Source of the DNA: Serratia liquefaciens
GTDB lineage: Bacteria > Pseudomonadota > Gammaproteobacteria > Enterobacterales > Enterobacteriaceae
Length of the DNA stretch: 64,000 nucleotides
NCBI RefSeq assembly: GCF_027594825.1
Contig: NZ_CP088930.1
Span: 4,153,019-4,217,018, forward strand
Direction: 5' to 3'
Of this stretch, positions 36,978-45,810 are shown piece by piece. The translations under genes were made by a program, and so were the position numbers. The notes beneath the pieces are model-generated. The model did not search any database. It was not told where the DNA came from and worked only from the letters and a program-made list of their open reading frames with translations. Each line of letters starts with the position of its first letter. Within the stretch, counting starts at the first letter, position 1.

Positions 36978-37574
36978 TTAAGGTTTCCTGAACAGGTGAG
37001 AGATAGCTTGTTGGTATAGGCCGTTCAGCAAGCCGACGTCGGCCTTTTGTGTGGTGAGCATGCGATAACCGGTGCCTTCGCTCAACACCGCGACAAATTC
37101 TACCCTGGCGGCAATTTCCTGCTCGCTGAAATACGGGTAGAGCCGGCGCAGGCTTTGGCAAACATGATGGAACAAGCGCGTTTCCGCATCGCTGAGCATT
37201 TTAGCCACCGTTGGATTACGGGTGGCTTCAGCGGTCACTTCCAGCATCAGCATGTGATCGGTTTCTGTTTCGCCCGGCTGCTGAAACAGGCTGCGTGCCG
37301 CCAGAGTGCCGGCGATCAGGTTGATATGATCGCCAAGATCTTCCAGCCGCTGCATTTTACTGGCAATGATGCGGTTGACGATTTCTTCGATGATGGCGTC
37401 TTTATTGTCGAAATAGCGGTAGATCTGGCCAACGCTCAGCTGCGAGGCATGCGCGATTTGCGCCATGCTGGCGGCGTGAAAGCCGTGCTGGCGAAAGCAG
37501 AGTTTTGCGGCGTCGACAATCTGATCGCGGCGGGCCTGCACTTTAGCCTGCTTGCTGTCGCTGGTGGATATCAT
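36978..37574 (-). CDS. TetR-family repressor
   Basis: Regulator of 198 residues. The N-terminal helix-turn-helix is at residues about 11-58 (RRDQIVDAAKLCFRQHGFHA, then SMAQIAHASQLSVGQIYRYF); the rest is an alpha-helical ligand domain. The ATG at 37574 has AAGGA at 8 bases and is preferred over a TTG 18 bases upstream. It is co-directional with and directly upstream of the efflux gene, and an inverted repeat upstream is the likely operator, so it should repress itself and the pump. Confidence 0.88.
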   Translation of the reverse strand: MISTSDSKQAKVQARRDQIVDAAKLCFRQHGFHAASMAQIAHASQLSVGQIYRYFDNKDAIIEEIVNRIIASKMQRLEDLGDHINLIAGTLAARSLFQQPGETETDHMLMLEVTAEATRNPTVAKMLSDAETRLFHHVCQSLRRLYPYFSEQEIAARVEFVAVLSEGTGYRMLTTQKADVGLLNGLYQQAISHLFRKP

Positions 37575-37602
37575 GTCCCGATCCTTTGCCAAGAAATGTG
37601 TT

Positions 37603-37623
37603 GTTCACCTTCTGGGTGTGAAC
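37603..37623. promoter_or_regulatory. Probable TetR operator
   Basis: GTTCAC and GTGAAC with 9 bases between them, centred about 40 bases upstream of the TetR start codon. Size and place suit an autoregulatory TetR operator. Confidence 0.5.
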
Positions 37624-37696
37624 GTTCATTCTCAATTGTAATGCAACAACGGTAATAGGCAATAGGGCAACTGTAAAGGCGGGGAAGCGCTGCGGT

Positions 37697-37792
37697 TTAG
37701 GCGAACAGATAAACCTTGATAAAGGCGGCAACAACCAGCAGGCACAGCAGGGTTGCGGCAACTTCAGTGACGGTTCTTGGCAGGCTTGGCAT
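37697..37792 (-). CDS. Very small single-pass membrane protein, 31 residues
   Basis: Frame beginning MPSLPRTVTEVAATLL with a single hydrophobic helix (about residues 8-24) and ending IKVYLFA. GAG lies 8 bases before the ATG. It is oriented like crcB and lies 80 bases downstream of it. A perfect 10-base inverted repeat stands directly before it. No family recognised; it resembles the stress-regulated membrane miniproteins of enterobacteria only in general form. Could be a chance frame. Confidence 0.4.
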   Translation of the reverse strand: MPSLPRTVTEVAATLLCLLVVAAFIKVYLFA

Positions 37793-37799
37793 CTGAGTT

Positions 37800-37826
37800 C
37801 TCATCCAGTTGGGGTGACTGGATGAG
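37800..37826. repeat. Perfect inverted repeat upstream of the 31-residue frame
   Basis: CTCATCCAGT and ACTGGATGAG with a 7-base centre. The left arm ends 8 bases before the small frame's ATG on the minus strand and overlaps its possible ribosome site (GATGAG), so the hairpin could hide it. No T-run, so not a terminator for crcB. Confidence 0.6.
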
Positions 37827-37872
37827 ATTATGCGCACGGGAGATTAAGGAAACATTAAGGCAACGAAATCAC

Positions 37873-38256
37873 CTATTGCCCGTTGACCCAGATGACCAGC
37901 ATAAACGCCAGCAGGGTCATCGCCAGCGATCCCGCCAGGTTGAGCAGCATATTGCCCAGCGCCCAGGCGAAACGACCATCCTGCAGCAAATACACCACTT
38001 CCAGAGAAAAGGTGGAAAAGGTGGTCAGGCCGCCGCAAAAACCGGTGGTAATCAGCAGTTTCCAGGTTGGATCCAGATGCGTCATCCGGGTGAATATCGC
38101 CATAGCCAGGCCGATGATAAAACCGCCCAGCAGGTTCACCGCCAGCGTCCCCAGCGGAATGTGCGCGTTCAGCGGGTTCATCTTCATGCTTATGGCCCAG
38201 CGCAGCACGCTGCCGACACCGCCACCAATAAAAACTGCCAGTAAAGAACTCAACAT
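37873..38256 (-). CDS. crcB: Fluoride channel CrcB (Fluc)
   Basis: Inner-membrane fluoride exporter of 127 residues with four hydrophobic segments. The family motifs are visible: [10 protein letters not shown] near the start, [16 protein letters not shown] and the [13 protein letters not shown] stretch that lines the pore. It works as an antiparallel dimer. AAAGGT precedes the ATG. A fluoride riboswitch lies in its leader. Same place as in E. coli after cspE, but separated here by the efflux pair. Confidence 0.95.
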   Translation of the reverse strand: MLSSLLAVFIGGGVGSVLRWAISMKMNPLNAHIPLGTLAVNLLGGFIIGLAMAIFTRMTHLDPTWKLLITTGFCGGLTTFSTFSLEVVYLLQDGRFAWALGNMLLNLAGSLAMTLLAFMLVIWVNGQ

Positions 38257-38335
38257 GGTCGAAATTACCTTTCATTCAAGGGGAAATAAAACTCAGAAAG
38301 GTTCAGGCGTAACGCTACGCACCCCTCTGAGAGGT

Positions 38336-38388
38336 TACGTAGACATCATCAGCCTGTGAGGGCGGTTATGGAGGAATGTCATCTCCGT
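38336..38388 (-). promoter_or_regulatory. Fluoride riboswitch (crcB motif)
   Basis: Read on the minus strand the leader has the conserved blocks GGAGATGACATTCCTCC, ATAACCGCC, then CAGGCTGATGATGTCTAC. These correspond to the GGNGATG start, pseudoknot arms and terminal CTGATGGC...CTACT block of the fluoride aptamer. Two further hairpins (CCTCTCAGAGG and GCGTAGCGTTACGC) lie between aptamer and crcB start and probably form the expression platform. Fluoride binding should turn on crcB. Confidence 0.88.
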
Positions 38389-38493
38389 TGTTCGGCACGG
38401 CTGTTTAGCTGCGCATAGGGAATGTTACACCTAGCGCAGCCCGTTTTGTAGTAGCAAAAGTGACAGAAAAAGCGCAAATCGTCACTCTGGGCG

Positions 38494-39555
38494 TCAATGG
38501 CCGGGTACGGCCAGCTCCAGGCGATTGCGGCCGTTGTTCTTCGCACGGTACAACGCATTGTCTGCGGCCTTCAGCCAGTCCAGGTAGCCGCTCATCTCGC
38601 CGTGATAATCCGCAATGCCGGCGCTGATGTTGAGCCGAAGCTGCGGGGCTTCGCGAAAAATGACCTCGTTCAGCCGTTCCTGAATGCGTAACAGCGCGAT
38701 GCTGGCTTGCTCGGCGCTGGTGTTGGGCAGCACTGCGCCAAATTCGTCGCCGCCGTAGCGCCCAACGATATCCACGGCGCGCAGGCCGATTAACAGCTCT
38801 TCCGCCAGCACCGCCAGCGCCTCGTCACCCAACGCATGGCCGAAGGTATCGTTGATGGTTTTAAAGCGATCGATATCCATCAGGATCAGGGTTGCGGTGT
38901 GCTGATAGCGGCGACAACTGTCAAATTGATGATGCAGCAAATGCTCCCAGTGGCGGCGGTTGTACAACCCGGTAAGCCCGTCGCGCATGCTGATGCGCAG
39001 CAGCTCCTGTTTTTTCTCCGCCAGCCGTTTTGCCGTGCGGTAGGTGACTAACCCCAGCAGCACCGGATAGAGGTAGATCATTGGCAGGCACAGGTAGACC
39101 TGCAGCGCCGTGCTTTCCGGCTGAAAGGGGAAGCCCATCAGGGCACCGATGGTCAGGGCGCCGGCCAGCTGTGCCATCAGGCCTTTGAAGAACAGTGGTT
39201 TACCCGCGGCGGCAATGTTGTTCATTCCCATCATCGATAAGATAACCACCGACGGCAAGGCATTAAAGGCCATCATCGCCACCCATAGGCCGCCGAAAAA
39301 CGAATCGAGCAGCAGGTTACGGATTTCGGCCTTGAACGGCTGGGGGGAACGTCGTGCCCATTGGTAGGCAAGGTGCGGCCAGATAAAACCGTGCAAAATA
39401 AGCAAGACCCACAACCAAGTGGCGGTGTTTTGCGTGTAGAAAACTGAAAATACGCACAGGGAGCCGATGCCCAACCCGACGATACGCGGCAGGTAGGTGC
39501 GTCTGGCAAAGCTAAGGCCGGATTTTCGGGTATCTATGACTGATGGTTTGTACAT
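38494..39555 (-). CDS. dgcC: MASE2-GGDEF diguanylate cyclase, DgcC/AdrA-like
   Basis: Membrane diguanylate cyclase of 353 residues. The first about 180 residues are a MASE2 membrane domain beginning RSGL-like with KSGLSFARRTYLPRIVGLG and WPHLAYQWARRS. The GGDEF domain has DIDRFKTINDTFGHALGDEA, an intact inhibitory site RAVD and GRYGGDEFGAVLP. It aligns well with E. coli DgcC (YaiC/AdrA), which activates cellulose synthesis, as remembered. No cellulose genes are in the window. It lies between crcB and tatE. Confidence 0.85.
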   Translation of the reverse strand: MYKPSVIDTRKSGLSFARRTYLPRIVGLGIGSLCVFSVFYTQNTATWLWVLLILHGFIWPHLAYQWARRSPQPFKAEIRNLLLDSFFGGLWVAMMAFNALPSVVILSMMGMNNIAAAGKPLFFKGLMAQLAGALTIGALMGFPFQPESTALQVYLCLPMIYLYPVLLGLVTYRTAKRLAEKKQELLRISMRDGLTGLYNRRHWEHLLHHQFDSCRRYQHTATLILMDIDRFKTINDTFGHALGDEALAVLAEELLIGLRAVDIVGRYGGDEFGAVLPNTSAEQASIALLRIQERLNEVIFREAPQLRLNISAGIADYHGEMSGYLDWLKAADNALYRAKNNGRNRLELAVPGH

Positions 39556-39773
39556 CCGGCAACTCCATGATGAGCAGGGTGACAGCGTACCACGCGGCTT
39601 CTAAACTCAGAATAGTCTGATTAATGTCCTATGCGGATAAAATCGAGCCGTGGCGGGGATCTCACTCTGTTACATGTTGCTGTTGTCTTGCTCCGGAGAA
39701 AGTAGGTAAATACCCACAGGCAAGGTTTGTTTTCTCGCTGCGTGCGCAGCGCTATATGAATAAGAAGGTGAGT

Positions 39774-39983
39774 ATGGAAGGGATCAGTATTACCAAACTT
39801 CTGGTGATTGCGGTGTTGATCATCTTGCTGTTCGGTACCAGCAAACTGCGTACTTTGGGCGCGGATTTGGGTGCTGCGCTGAAGGGCTTTAAAAAGGCCG
39901 TGGGCGATGATACCACCCCACCGCCGGCCAACACGGCAGAAAGCCAGGCCAACCCGCAGAGCGTCGAAAAGAAAGACGTTTAA
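39774..39983 (+). CDS. tatE: Twin-arginine translocase subunit TatE
   Basis: TatA-family protein of 69 residues: one N-terminal membrane helix ([18 protein letters not shown]), the conserved FG hinge and an amphipathic helix [18 protein letters not shown], then a polar tail. It lies beside lipA, as E. coli tatE does, and is not followed by tatB or tatC. AAGGTG lies before the chosen ATG. It helps form the pore for folded, twin-arginine proteins. Confidence 0.92.
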   Translation: MEGISITKLLVIAVLIILLFGTSKLRTLGADLGAALKGFKKAVGDDTTPPPANTAESQANPQSVEKKDV

Positions 39984-40004
39984 TAACGCTTTCTGCCGGG
40001 CAAT

Positions 40005-40037
40005 AAAAAACGGATGCCGCGAGGACATCCGTTTTTT
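40005..40037. terminator. Bidirectional terminator between tatE and lipA
   Basis: AAAAAACGGATG and CATCCGTTTTTT with a 9-base loop. Both A and T runs are part of the stem extension, which serves both converging genes. Confidence 0.9.
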
Positions 40038-40078
40038 GCCGTTTCCGCAGAGGGAAACGTAACAAATCATTGCTGCGG

Positions 40079-41044
40079 TTACTTCACTTCCATCCCTTTT
40101 GCCTGCAAATCGGCATGGTAGGAAGAACGAACAAACGGACCGCAGGCAGCATGGGTAAAGCCCATTGCCATCGCTTCTTCTTTCATTTCATCGAATTCGG
40201 CCGGGCTGACGTAACGCTGCACCGGCAGGTGGTGACGGCTTGGCTGCAGGTACTGGCCCAGGGTCAACATGGTGACGCCGTGGCGACGCAGATCGCGCAT
40301 TACCTCAACGATTTCCGCATTGGTTTCCCCCAGGCCGACCATCAGGCCAGACTTGGTTGGGATATGCGGATGCGCTTCCTTAAACCGCTCCAGCAGCTTC
40401 AATGACCACTCGTAGTTAGCGCCCGGACGCACCTGGCGGTAAACACGCGGCACGTTTTCGAGATTGTGGTTAAACACGTCCGGCGGCGTTTCGGTCAAAA
40501 TTTCCAGTGCGCGATCCATACGGCCGCGGAAGTCTGGCACCAGGGTTTCAATCTTGATGGTCGGATTCTTGACGCGGATAGCCGCGATACAGTCGGCGAA
40601 GTGCTGGGCACCGCCGTCACGCAGATCGTCGCGGTCAACCGAGGTGATCACCACATAGCGCAGGCCCATGTCGGCGATGGTCTGAGCCAGTTTCTCCGGC
40701 TCGTTGGCATCTGGCGCCACCGGGCGGCCGTGGGCCACGTCGCAGAACGGGCAACGACGAGTACAGATAGCGCCCAGGATCATAAAGGTGGCGGTACCGT
40801 GGTTGAAACACTCAGACAGGTTCGGGCAGGAAGCTTCCTCGCACACCGAATGCAGACCGTTTTTACGCATTGCGGCTTTAATGCCCTGAATGCGCGTAGA
40901 GTCGGCAGGGAGTTTGATTTTCATCCACTCGGGTTTACGCAACAGCTCCTGCCGTTCGGTGACCACCGTTTTAATCGGGATCAACGCCATTTTGTCTGCA
41001 TCGCGGTATTTGACGCCGCGTTCCATCTGAATTGGTTTACTCAT
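40079..41044 (-). CDS. lipA: Lipoyl synthase LipA
   Basis: Radical-SAM enzyme of 321 residues that inserts two sulfurs into protein-bound octanoyl groups to make lipoyl cofactor. The auxiliary cluster ligands are in [12 protein letters not shown] and the SAM cluster in CTRRCPFC; the C-terminal RSSYHAD serine is present. Length equals that of E. coli. The ATG at 41044 lies inside the end of lipB (8-base overlap), so the genes are coupled; E. coli has ybeF in between, which is missing here. Confidence 0.97.
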   Translation of the reverse strand: MSKPIQMERGVKYRDADKMALIPIKTVVTERQELLRKPEWMKIKLPADSTRIQGIKAAMRKNGLHSVCEEASCPNLSECFNHGTATFMILGAICTRRCPFCDVAHGRPVAPDANEPEKLAQTIADMGLRYVVITSVDRDDLRDGGAQHFADCIAAIRVKNPTIKIETLVPDFRGRMDRALEILTETPPDVFNHNLENVPRVYRQVRPGANYEWSLKLLERFKEAHPHIPTKSGLMVGLGETNAEIVEVMRDLRRHGVTMLTLGQYLQPSRHHLPVQRYVSPAEFDEMKEEAMAMGFTHAACGPFVRSSYHADLQAKGMEVK

Positions 41045-41705
41045 AATCGTGCAGGTTCCAGTTACGAAGCTCGACCTTCGGGTAGCCGAGTAAATGAACA
41101 AATTCCTGTACCAGGACGGGGTGTACGTCTTCTATGCCGACGCCGGGCGCCAGCGCGCTGACCTGCGCCATCTGCATACCGGCGTAACCGCAAGGGTTGA
41201 TACGCTGGAAAGGGGTGAGATCCATGGCAACATTCAGGGCCAGGCCGTGGAATGAACTGCCTTTGCGGATCCGCAAACCCAACGAACAGATCTTTTGCTC
41301 CCCCACGTAAACACCGGGCGCATCCGGACGGGCACGCGATTCAATGTGAAAGTGGGCGAGGGTATTAATAACGGTATCTTCGATAGCCGTGACCAGTTGG
41401 CGAACGCCAACCTTGCTGCGTTTCAGATCGACCATCACGTACATCACCTGTTGCCCTGGCCCGTGGTAGGTTACCTGGCCACCGCGATCGCTCTGGATCA
41501 CCGGAATGTCACCCGGCATTAACAGATGCTCCGCTTTACCGGCCTGGCCCTGGGTAAATACGGGCTGATGCTGAACCAGCCACAGCTCATCGGGCGTGGT
41601 TTCGGTTCGGCGATCGGTGAAGTTGTGCATGGCTTGGGATACAGGCTCGTAGGGCTGCAACCCCAGCTGACGCAAAATGATCTTGTCTGGTTGCAAAAGA
41701 GTCAT
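41037..41705 (-). CDS. lipB: Octanoyltransferase LipB
   Basis: Moves octanoyl from acyl carrier protein to lipoyl domains, giving the LipA substrate. The 222-residue protein has [25 protein letters not shown], the catalytic lysine region [11 protein letters not shown] and the catalytic cysteine in [10 protein letters not shown] near residue 177. The start of [15 protein letters not shown] fits the family. Confidence 0.96.
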   Translation of the reverse strand: MTLLQPDKIILRQLGLQPYEPVSQAMHNFTDRRTETTPDELWLVQHQPVFTQGQAGKAEHLLMPGDIPVIQSDRGGQVTYHGPGQQVMYVMVDLKRSKVGVRQLVTAIEDTVINTLAHFHIESRARPDAPGVYVGEQKICSLGLRIRKGSSFHGLALNVAMDLTPFQRINPCGYAGMQMAQVSALAPGVGIEDVHPVLVQEFVHLLGYPKVELRNWNLHDYE

Positions 41706-41787
41706 CGTCAGGTTACAGAAGTGGTAAAGCCATTATACCGGGCGCTCTGGCCCGCGACCAGCATTTCGCTGACCAAAAATGCGCAAC

Positions 41788-41814
41788 CCGGGCAGAGGAT
41801 GCTCTGGCCCGGGC
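41788..41814 (-). terminator. Hairpin downstream of ybeD
   Basis: CCCGGGCAGAG and CTCTGGCCCGGG pair with one bulged base and a short loop. On the minus strand a T-run comes only after some further bases. It probably trims or stabilises the ybeD end; lipB downstream likely has its own promoter. Confidence 0.4.
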
Positions 41815-41839
41815 TGAAAAGTAGAGGATTGTGCTGGAA

Positions 41840-42103
41840 TTACAGCACCATGCGGACAATTTCAAGGTTGCCCAACTCATCATATAAGGTTTCCACCTGG
41901 TCGATATGGGTGGCATTGATGGTGATGGACACGGAGTGGTAATTGCCTTTGCTGCTAGGTTTAACCTGCGGGTTATAATCCCCAGGAGCGTGGCGCTGCA
42001 CCACTTCAACCACCTGGTCTACCAGCTCGGGTTGTGCCAGGCCCATTACCTTGTAGGTAAATGAGCAAGGGAATTCGAGCAGTTCGTTCAGTTTAGTTTT
42101 CAT
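41840..42103 (-). CDS. ybeD: Conserved protein YbeD (DUF493)
   Basis: Small protein of 87 residues with the ferredoxin-like fold of the DUF493 family; visible blocks are [17 protein letters not shown] and the end [13 protein letters not shown]. Same length and same place (between dacA and lipB) as in E. coli. No proven reaction; the fold resembles regulatory ACT-type domains. The gene neighbourhood suggests a link with lipoate or cell-wall metabolism, which is only inference. Confidence 0.93.
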   Translation of the reverse strand: MKTKLNELLEFPCSFTYKVMGLAQPELVDQVVEVVQRHAPGDYNPQVKPSSKGNYHSVSITINATHIDQVETLYDELGNLEIVRMVL

Positions 42104-42149
42104 GTGCGCTCCAGAGTGCGGCTATCGATATAGCGAGTCTATAAATTAT

Positions 42150-42171
42150 AACTCCCGCCGGAGCGGGAGTT
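42150..42171 (-). terminator. Hairpin downstream of dacA
   Basis: AACTCCCGC and GCGGGAGTT with a 4-base loop; the minus strand continues ATAATTTAT. It is about 45 bases past the dacA stop and may end most dacA transcripts. Confidence 0.6.
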
Positions 42172-42214
42172 AATGTTAATCAGTATATGGGGGCAATTTT
42201 GCCCATTTCAACTG

Positions 42215-43426
42215 TTAACCGAACCAGTGGTGGAACATCAGTTTGATGTAATCCACGATACGGCTGAAGAAACCGCCTTCTTTCACTTCGTTCATCACCA
42301 CCAGCGGACGCTGATCGATGGTTTTACCGTCCAGCTGGAAGTTGATGCTGCCGACAACCTGGTTTTTAGCCAGTGGCGCATGAATTTCCGGGGTGTTCAG
42401 CACGTAGCTGGCTTTAAGATCTTTCATGCGGCCGCGTGGGATGGTCAGGTAAACGTCTTTGTCTACGCCCAGTTCAACGCGATCTGCATCGCCGAACCAG
42501 ACTGGCTCAGACGCAAACTCTTTGCCCACTTTCAGTGGCGCAACGGTTTCGAAGAATCGGAAGCCCCAGGTCAGCAGTTTCTTGCTCTCGGTTTCGCGGC
42601 CTTTATAAGTGCGGCCACCCAGCACAGCGGAGATCAGACGCATCTGGCCTTCGGTAGCGGAAGCGACCAGGTTGTAGCCCGCGGCGTCGGTATGGCCGGT
42701 TTTGATGCCGTCCACGTTCAGGCTGGTATCCCACAGCAGACCGTTACGGTTCATCTGGCGGATGTTGTTGAAGGTGAACTCTTTTTCTTTATAAATTGCG
42801 TATTCGTCCGGCACGTCGCGGATCAGCGCCTGGCCGATCAACGCCATATCGCGTGCGGAGCTGTACTGACCCTGAGCGTCCAGGCCATGTACCGTTTGGA
42901 AGTGAGTGTTTTGCAGGCCAAGCTTGCTGACGTAGGTGTTCATCAGGTTAACGAATGCGTCCTGGCTGCCGGCCACGTAGTCGGCCATTGCCACACAGGC
43001 GTCGTTACCGGACTGCAGGTTGATGCCGCGGGTCAGCTTGGAGACCGGTACGCGGTCGCCAGGCTTCAAAAACATCAGGGAAGAGCCTTTGAATACCGGG
43101 TTGCCGGTCGCCCAGGCATCTTGACCTACGGTCACCAGATCTTCCTGGCCGATTTTGCCGGCTTTCAGCGCTTGACCGATGACGTAGCTGGTCATCATTT
43201 TTGTCAGGCTGGCAGGGTCACGGCGCGCATCGGCGTTCATTTCCGCCAAAACTTTACCGGAATTGTAATCAATCAGGACGTAGGATTCCGCATCGATCTG
43301 CGGCACGCCTGGGATCATGGTCTTGATATTAACGTCATCGGCATGCGCAACGGTGGTTGCACTCATCGCGATAACGGTGCCGAGCGCTATGCTCTTGATT
43401 AAGCGAAAAGAAGTTACTTGTTTCAT
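42215..43426 (-). CDS. dacA: D-alanyl-D-alanine carboxypeptidase DacA (PBP5)
   Basis: Periplasmic, membrane-anchored enzyme that trims the fifth D-alanine from peptidoglycan and helps keep cell shape. The 403 residues equal the E. coli length. Signal peptide 1-29 (ending AHA), then the active-site motifs SLTK (Ser73, Lys76), SGN (139-141) and KTG (242-244). The end is an amphipathic anchor helix ([18 protein letters not shown]). The ATG at 43426 is chosen for the canonical start MKQVTSF; the upstream reading is longer without support. Confidence 0.97.
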   Translation of the reverse strand: MKQVTSFRLIKSIALGTVIAMSATTVAHADDVNIKTMIPGVPQIDAESYVLIDYNSGKVLAEMNADARRDPASLTKMMTSYVIGQALKAGKIGQEDLVTVGQDAWATGNPVFKGSSLMFLKPGDRVPVSKLTRGINLQSGNDACVAMADYVAGSQDAFVNLMNTYVSKLGLQNTHFQTVHGLDAQGQYSSARDMALIGQALIRDVPDEYAIYKEKEFTFNNIRQMNRNGLLWDTSLNVDGIKTGHTDAAGYNLVASATEGQMRLISAVLGGRTYKGRETESKKLLTWGFRFFETVAPLKVGKEFASEPVWFGDADRVELGVDKDVYLTIPRGRMKDLKASYVLNTPEIHAPLAKNQVVGSINFQLDGKTIDQRPLVVMNEVKEGGFFSRIVDYIKLMFHHWFG

Positions 43427-43602
43427 GATCGAGACTACAACATCCATGAGGGTAAAGTTAAAAACGAGCCACACTATAACAGATGAGATCCCGGCAGGCA
43501 TTAGCCAATCCTCTGACTCATCACGCTTTACAAGCTTTTGCTGAAAGAAAATGTTTCAGCTAAAAGTCAGCTTATCAGTCGTGATTGTCCGCCGGTCTAC
43601 GT

Positions 43603-44679
43603 TTAAGGTGCGGCAGTGACAAAAGATTGTTGCTGCGCTTCAGTGGCCAGACGCTGCTGCAGCTGAGCCGCTTGTTGACGGTCGCTGAACGGGCCGAGCT
43701 GTACGCGGTAAACGCTGCCGTTGGCGGCAACCTTACCCGGTACGCCAAATTTTTGACTCAGGCTTTGTTGCCAGCTCTGCGCGCGCTCGGCACTGCTCAG
43801 CGCGCCGACCTGTACCACATAACCGCCAGCTGAAGAGGCGCTGCTTGCGGCAACGGCTGCGGTCGCGGCGACCGGTGCGACAATGGCCGCGGGTTCAGGC
43901 TCGGAGCCTTCCAGTACGCCAGCCGGTACGGCGCTTGGCGCACCGAGAAAGCCGCTGCGGCTATTACCGGCGGTGCTTGCCGGAGCGGCATCGCCGGTAT
44001 TCAGGTTGCTGTTGTCAATCGGGCGCACGGCGGCACCGCTGGCCACAGGGGCGTCCTGCTGGATTGGGGTTCCCATGCTGCTGGAGCCCAGATCCGGGCG
44101 AGAAGGCAGGGCATAGCTTTGTTTGGCGACGGTGGTGCCGATGGTGCCAGGGCCACTGAGGGTGCCATCCGGGGCAACGTTGATGAAATCAACCTTGACC
44201 TTGGTGTTGTTGGACAGGTTCAGACGATCGGCGACGGCTCGCGACAAATCGATAATGCGACCTTTGGTGTAAGGCCCGCGATCGTTAACTCGCACCACCA
44301 ACTGGCGGCCATTGGCCAGGTTGGTCACGCGTACGTAGCTTGGGATCGGCAGCGTCGGGTGCGCGGCGGTCAGGCCGTTAGGATCGAACTGTTCCCCCAG
44401 CGCCGTGGTATTGCCCCTGGCTTCTTCGCCATAGGAGCTGGCCAGACCGGTCTGCGAGAAATTCTGCGGATCTTTCACAATGCGGTAAGTGTCGCCATTA
44501 ACCTTATAATCCTGCATGTTATTAGGGTTATAGGGTTCATATTGAGGCTCAACGCCACCGATTTCCACCACCGGTCCGTTATACGGCTGCTGCGGCGGCG
44601 CTTGCTGTTCCGTGGTCGGGGCGGTACAGGCGGAAAGCAACACCGCGACTACGCCGACCCAAAGCCATTCCTTACGCAT
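43603..44679 (-). CDS. rlpA: Septal lytic transglycosylase lipoprotein RlpA
   Basis: Outer-membrane lipoprotein of 358 residues. Lipobox LSAC with Cys18; a double-psi beta-barrel domain follows (GLASSYGEEARGNTTALGEQ and VRVNDRGPYTKGRIIDLSRA), then a Pro/Ala/Ser-rich linker and a C-terminal SPOR domain (GGYVVQVGALSSAERAQSW) that binds denuded septal glycan. It lies between mrdB and dacA, as in E. coli. Confidence 0.95.
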   Translation of the reverse strand: MRKEWLWVGVVAVLLSACTAPTTEQQAPPQQPYNGPVVEIGGVEPQYEPYNPNNMQDYKVNGDTYRIVKDPQNFSQTGLASSYGEEARGNTTALGEQFDPNGLTAAHPTLPIPSYVRVTNLANGRQLVVRVNDRGPYTKGRIIDLSRAVADRLNLSNNTKVKVDFINVAPDGTLSGPGTIGTTVAKQSYALPSRPDLGSSSMGTPIQQDAPVASGAAVRPIDNSNLNTGDAAPASTAGNSRSGFLGAPSAVPAGVLEGSEPEPAAIVAPVAATAAVAASSASSAGGYVVQVGALSSAERAQSWQQSLSQKFGVPGKVAANGSVYRVQLGPFSDRQQAAQLQQRLATEAQQQSFVTAAP

Positions 44680-44689
44680 TACTCACCTC

Positions 44690-45802
44690 TTATAAACTTT
44701 TAGACATCATTTTCCGATGCGTGTGGATCGACATGATAATGCCGAACCCAGCCATAAGCACAATCAGCGCCGAACCCCCGTAACTGACCAGAGGCAAAGG
44801 TACGCCAACTACCGGCAAAATACCACTGACCATACCAATGTTAACAAACACATAAACGAACAAAATCAGCATCAGCCCGCCGACCATCACTCGGCCGAAG
44901 GTGGTTTGCGCCTTGGCGGCGATCATCAGCCCGCGGATAATCACCAGCAGGTACAGCGCCAGCAGCACCAGTACCCCGATCAGCCCCAGTTCCTCGGCCA
45001 GCACCGCGAAGATAAAGTCGGTGTGGCGCTCCGGCAGGAATTCCAGCTGTGACTGGGTGCCATGCAGCCAGCCTTTACCGGACAAGCCGCCTGAGCCGAT
45101 GGCAATTTTCGACTGAATAATGTGGTAACCGGCGCCAAGGGGGTCGGTTTCCGGATCGAGCAGCATCATGACGCGGTCGCGCTGATAGCCGTGCATCAGG
45201 AAGAACCACAGCACCGGGATAAAGGCCGCCAGCAGCACGGCGGCTACGGCGATCAGCTTCCAGCTCATGCCGGACAGGAACAGCACGAACAGGCCGGAGG
45301 CGGCGATCAGAATCGAGGTACCCAAATCCGGCTGCGCGGCAACCAGCAGCGTCGGCAGGAAAATCAGCACCAGCGCAATGGCCGTATTCTTCAGCGAAGG
45401 GGGGCAGACGTCGCGGTTCATAAAGCGCGCTACCATCAGCGGTACCGCGATCTTGGCAATCTCGGATGGTTGGAAGCGCACGAAGCCGAGATCCAGCCAG
45501 CGCTGTGCGCCTTTACTGATCTGGCCGAAAGCGTCCACTAAAATCAGCAATATCACGCAGAAAATATACAGATACGGCGCCCAGCTTTCATAGACCCGCG
45601 GCGGGATTTGCGCCATGACGGCCATGACGATCAACCCCATGACAATCTGGCCGATCTTGCGCTCCATCATGCCGATGTCCTGACCGCTGGCGCTCCACAT
45701 AACGAACGCGCTGTAGACCAGCAGGGCCAGAATTAGCAGCAGGAATGTAGGGTCGATATGGATTTTGGTCCAGATCGACGCTTTTTGTTGGCTTTCAGTC
45801 AT
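44690..45802 (-). CDS. mrdB: Rod-shape glycosyltransferase RodA (MrdB)
   Basis: SEDS-family peptidoglycan polymerase of 370 residues with about ten membrane helices. The family blocks are [25 protein letters not shown], the catalytic-region [23 protein letters not shown] loop (pieces visible in order) and [16 protein letters not shown] near the end. It works in a complex with PBP2, encoded 8 bases upstream, in the elongasome. Confidence 0.96.
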   Translation of the reverse strand: MTESQQKASIWTKIHIDPTFLLLILALLVYSAFVMWSASGQDIGMMERKIGQIVMGLIVMAVMAQIPPRVYESWAPYLYIFCVILLILVDAFGQISKGAQRWLDLGFVRFQPSEIAKIAVPLMVARFMNRDVCPPSLKNTAIALVLIFLPTLLVAAQPDLGTSILIAASGLFVLFLSGMSWKLIAVAAVLLAAFIPVLWFFLMHGYQRDRVMMLLDPETDPLGAGYHIIQSKIAIGSGGLSGKGWLHGTQSQLEFLPERHTDFIFAVLAEELGLIGVLVLLALYLLVIIRGLMIAAKAQTTFGRVMVGGLMLILFVYVFVNIGMVSGILPVVGVPLPLVSYGGSALIVLMAGFGIIMSIHTHRKMMSKSL

Positions 45803-45810
45803 GTTCTACC

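Noticed and set aside
42173..43402. Open plus-strand frame of 409 codons
   Set aside because: Antisense to dacA; His/Val-rich low-information product, no motifs, no ribosome site.
43541..43566. GCTGAAA/TTTCAGC hairpin between dacA and rlpA as a terminator
   Set aside because: Neither strand has a T-run after the stem; rlpA-dacA spacing gives no need for it.
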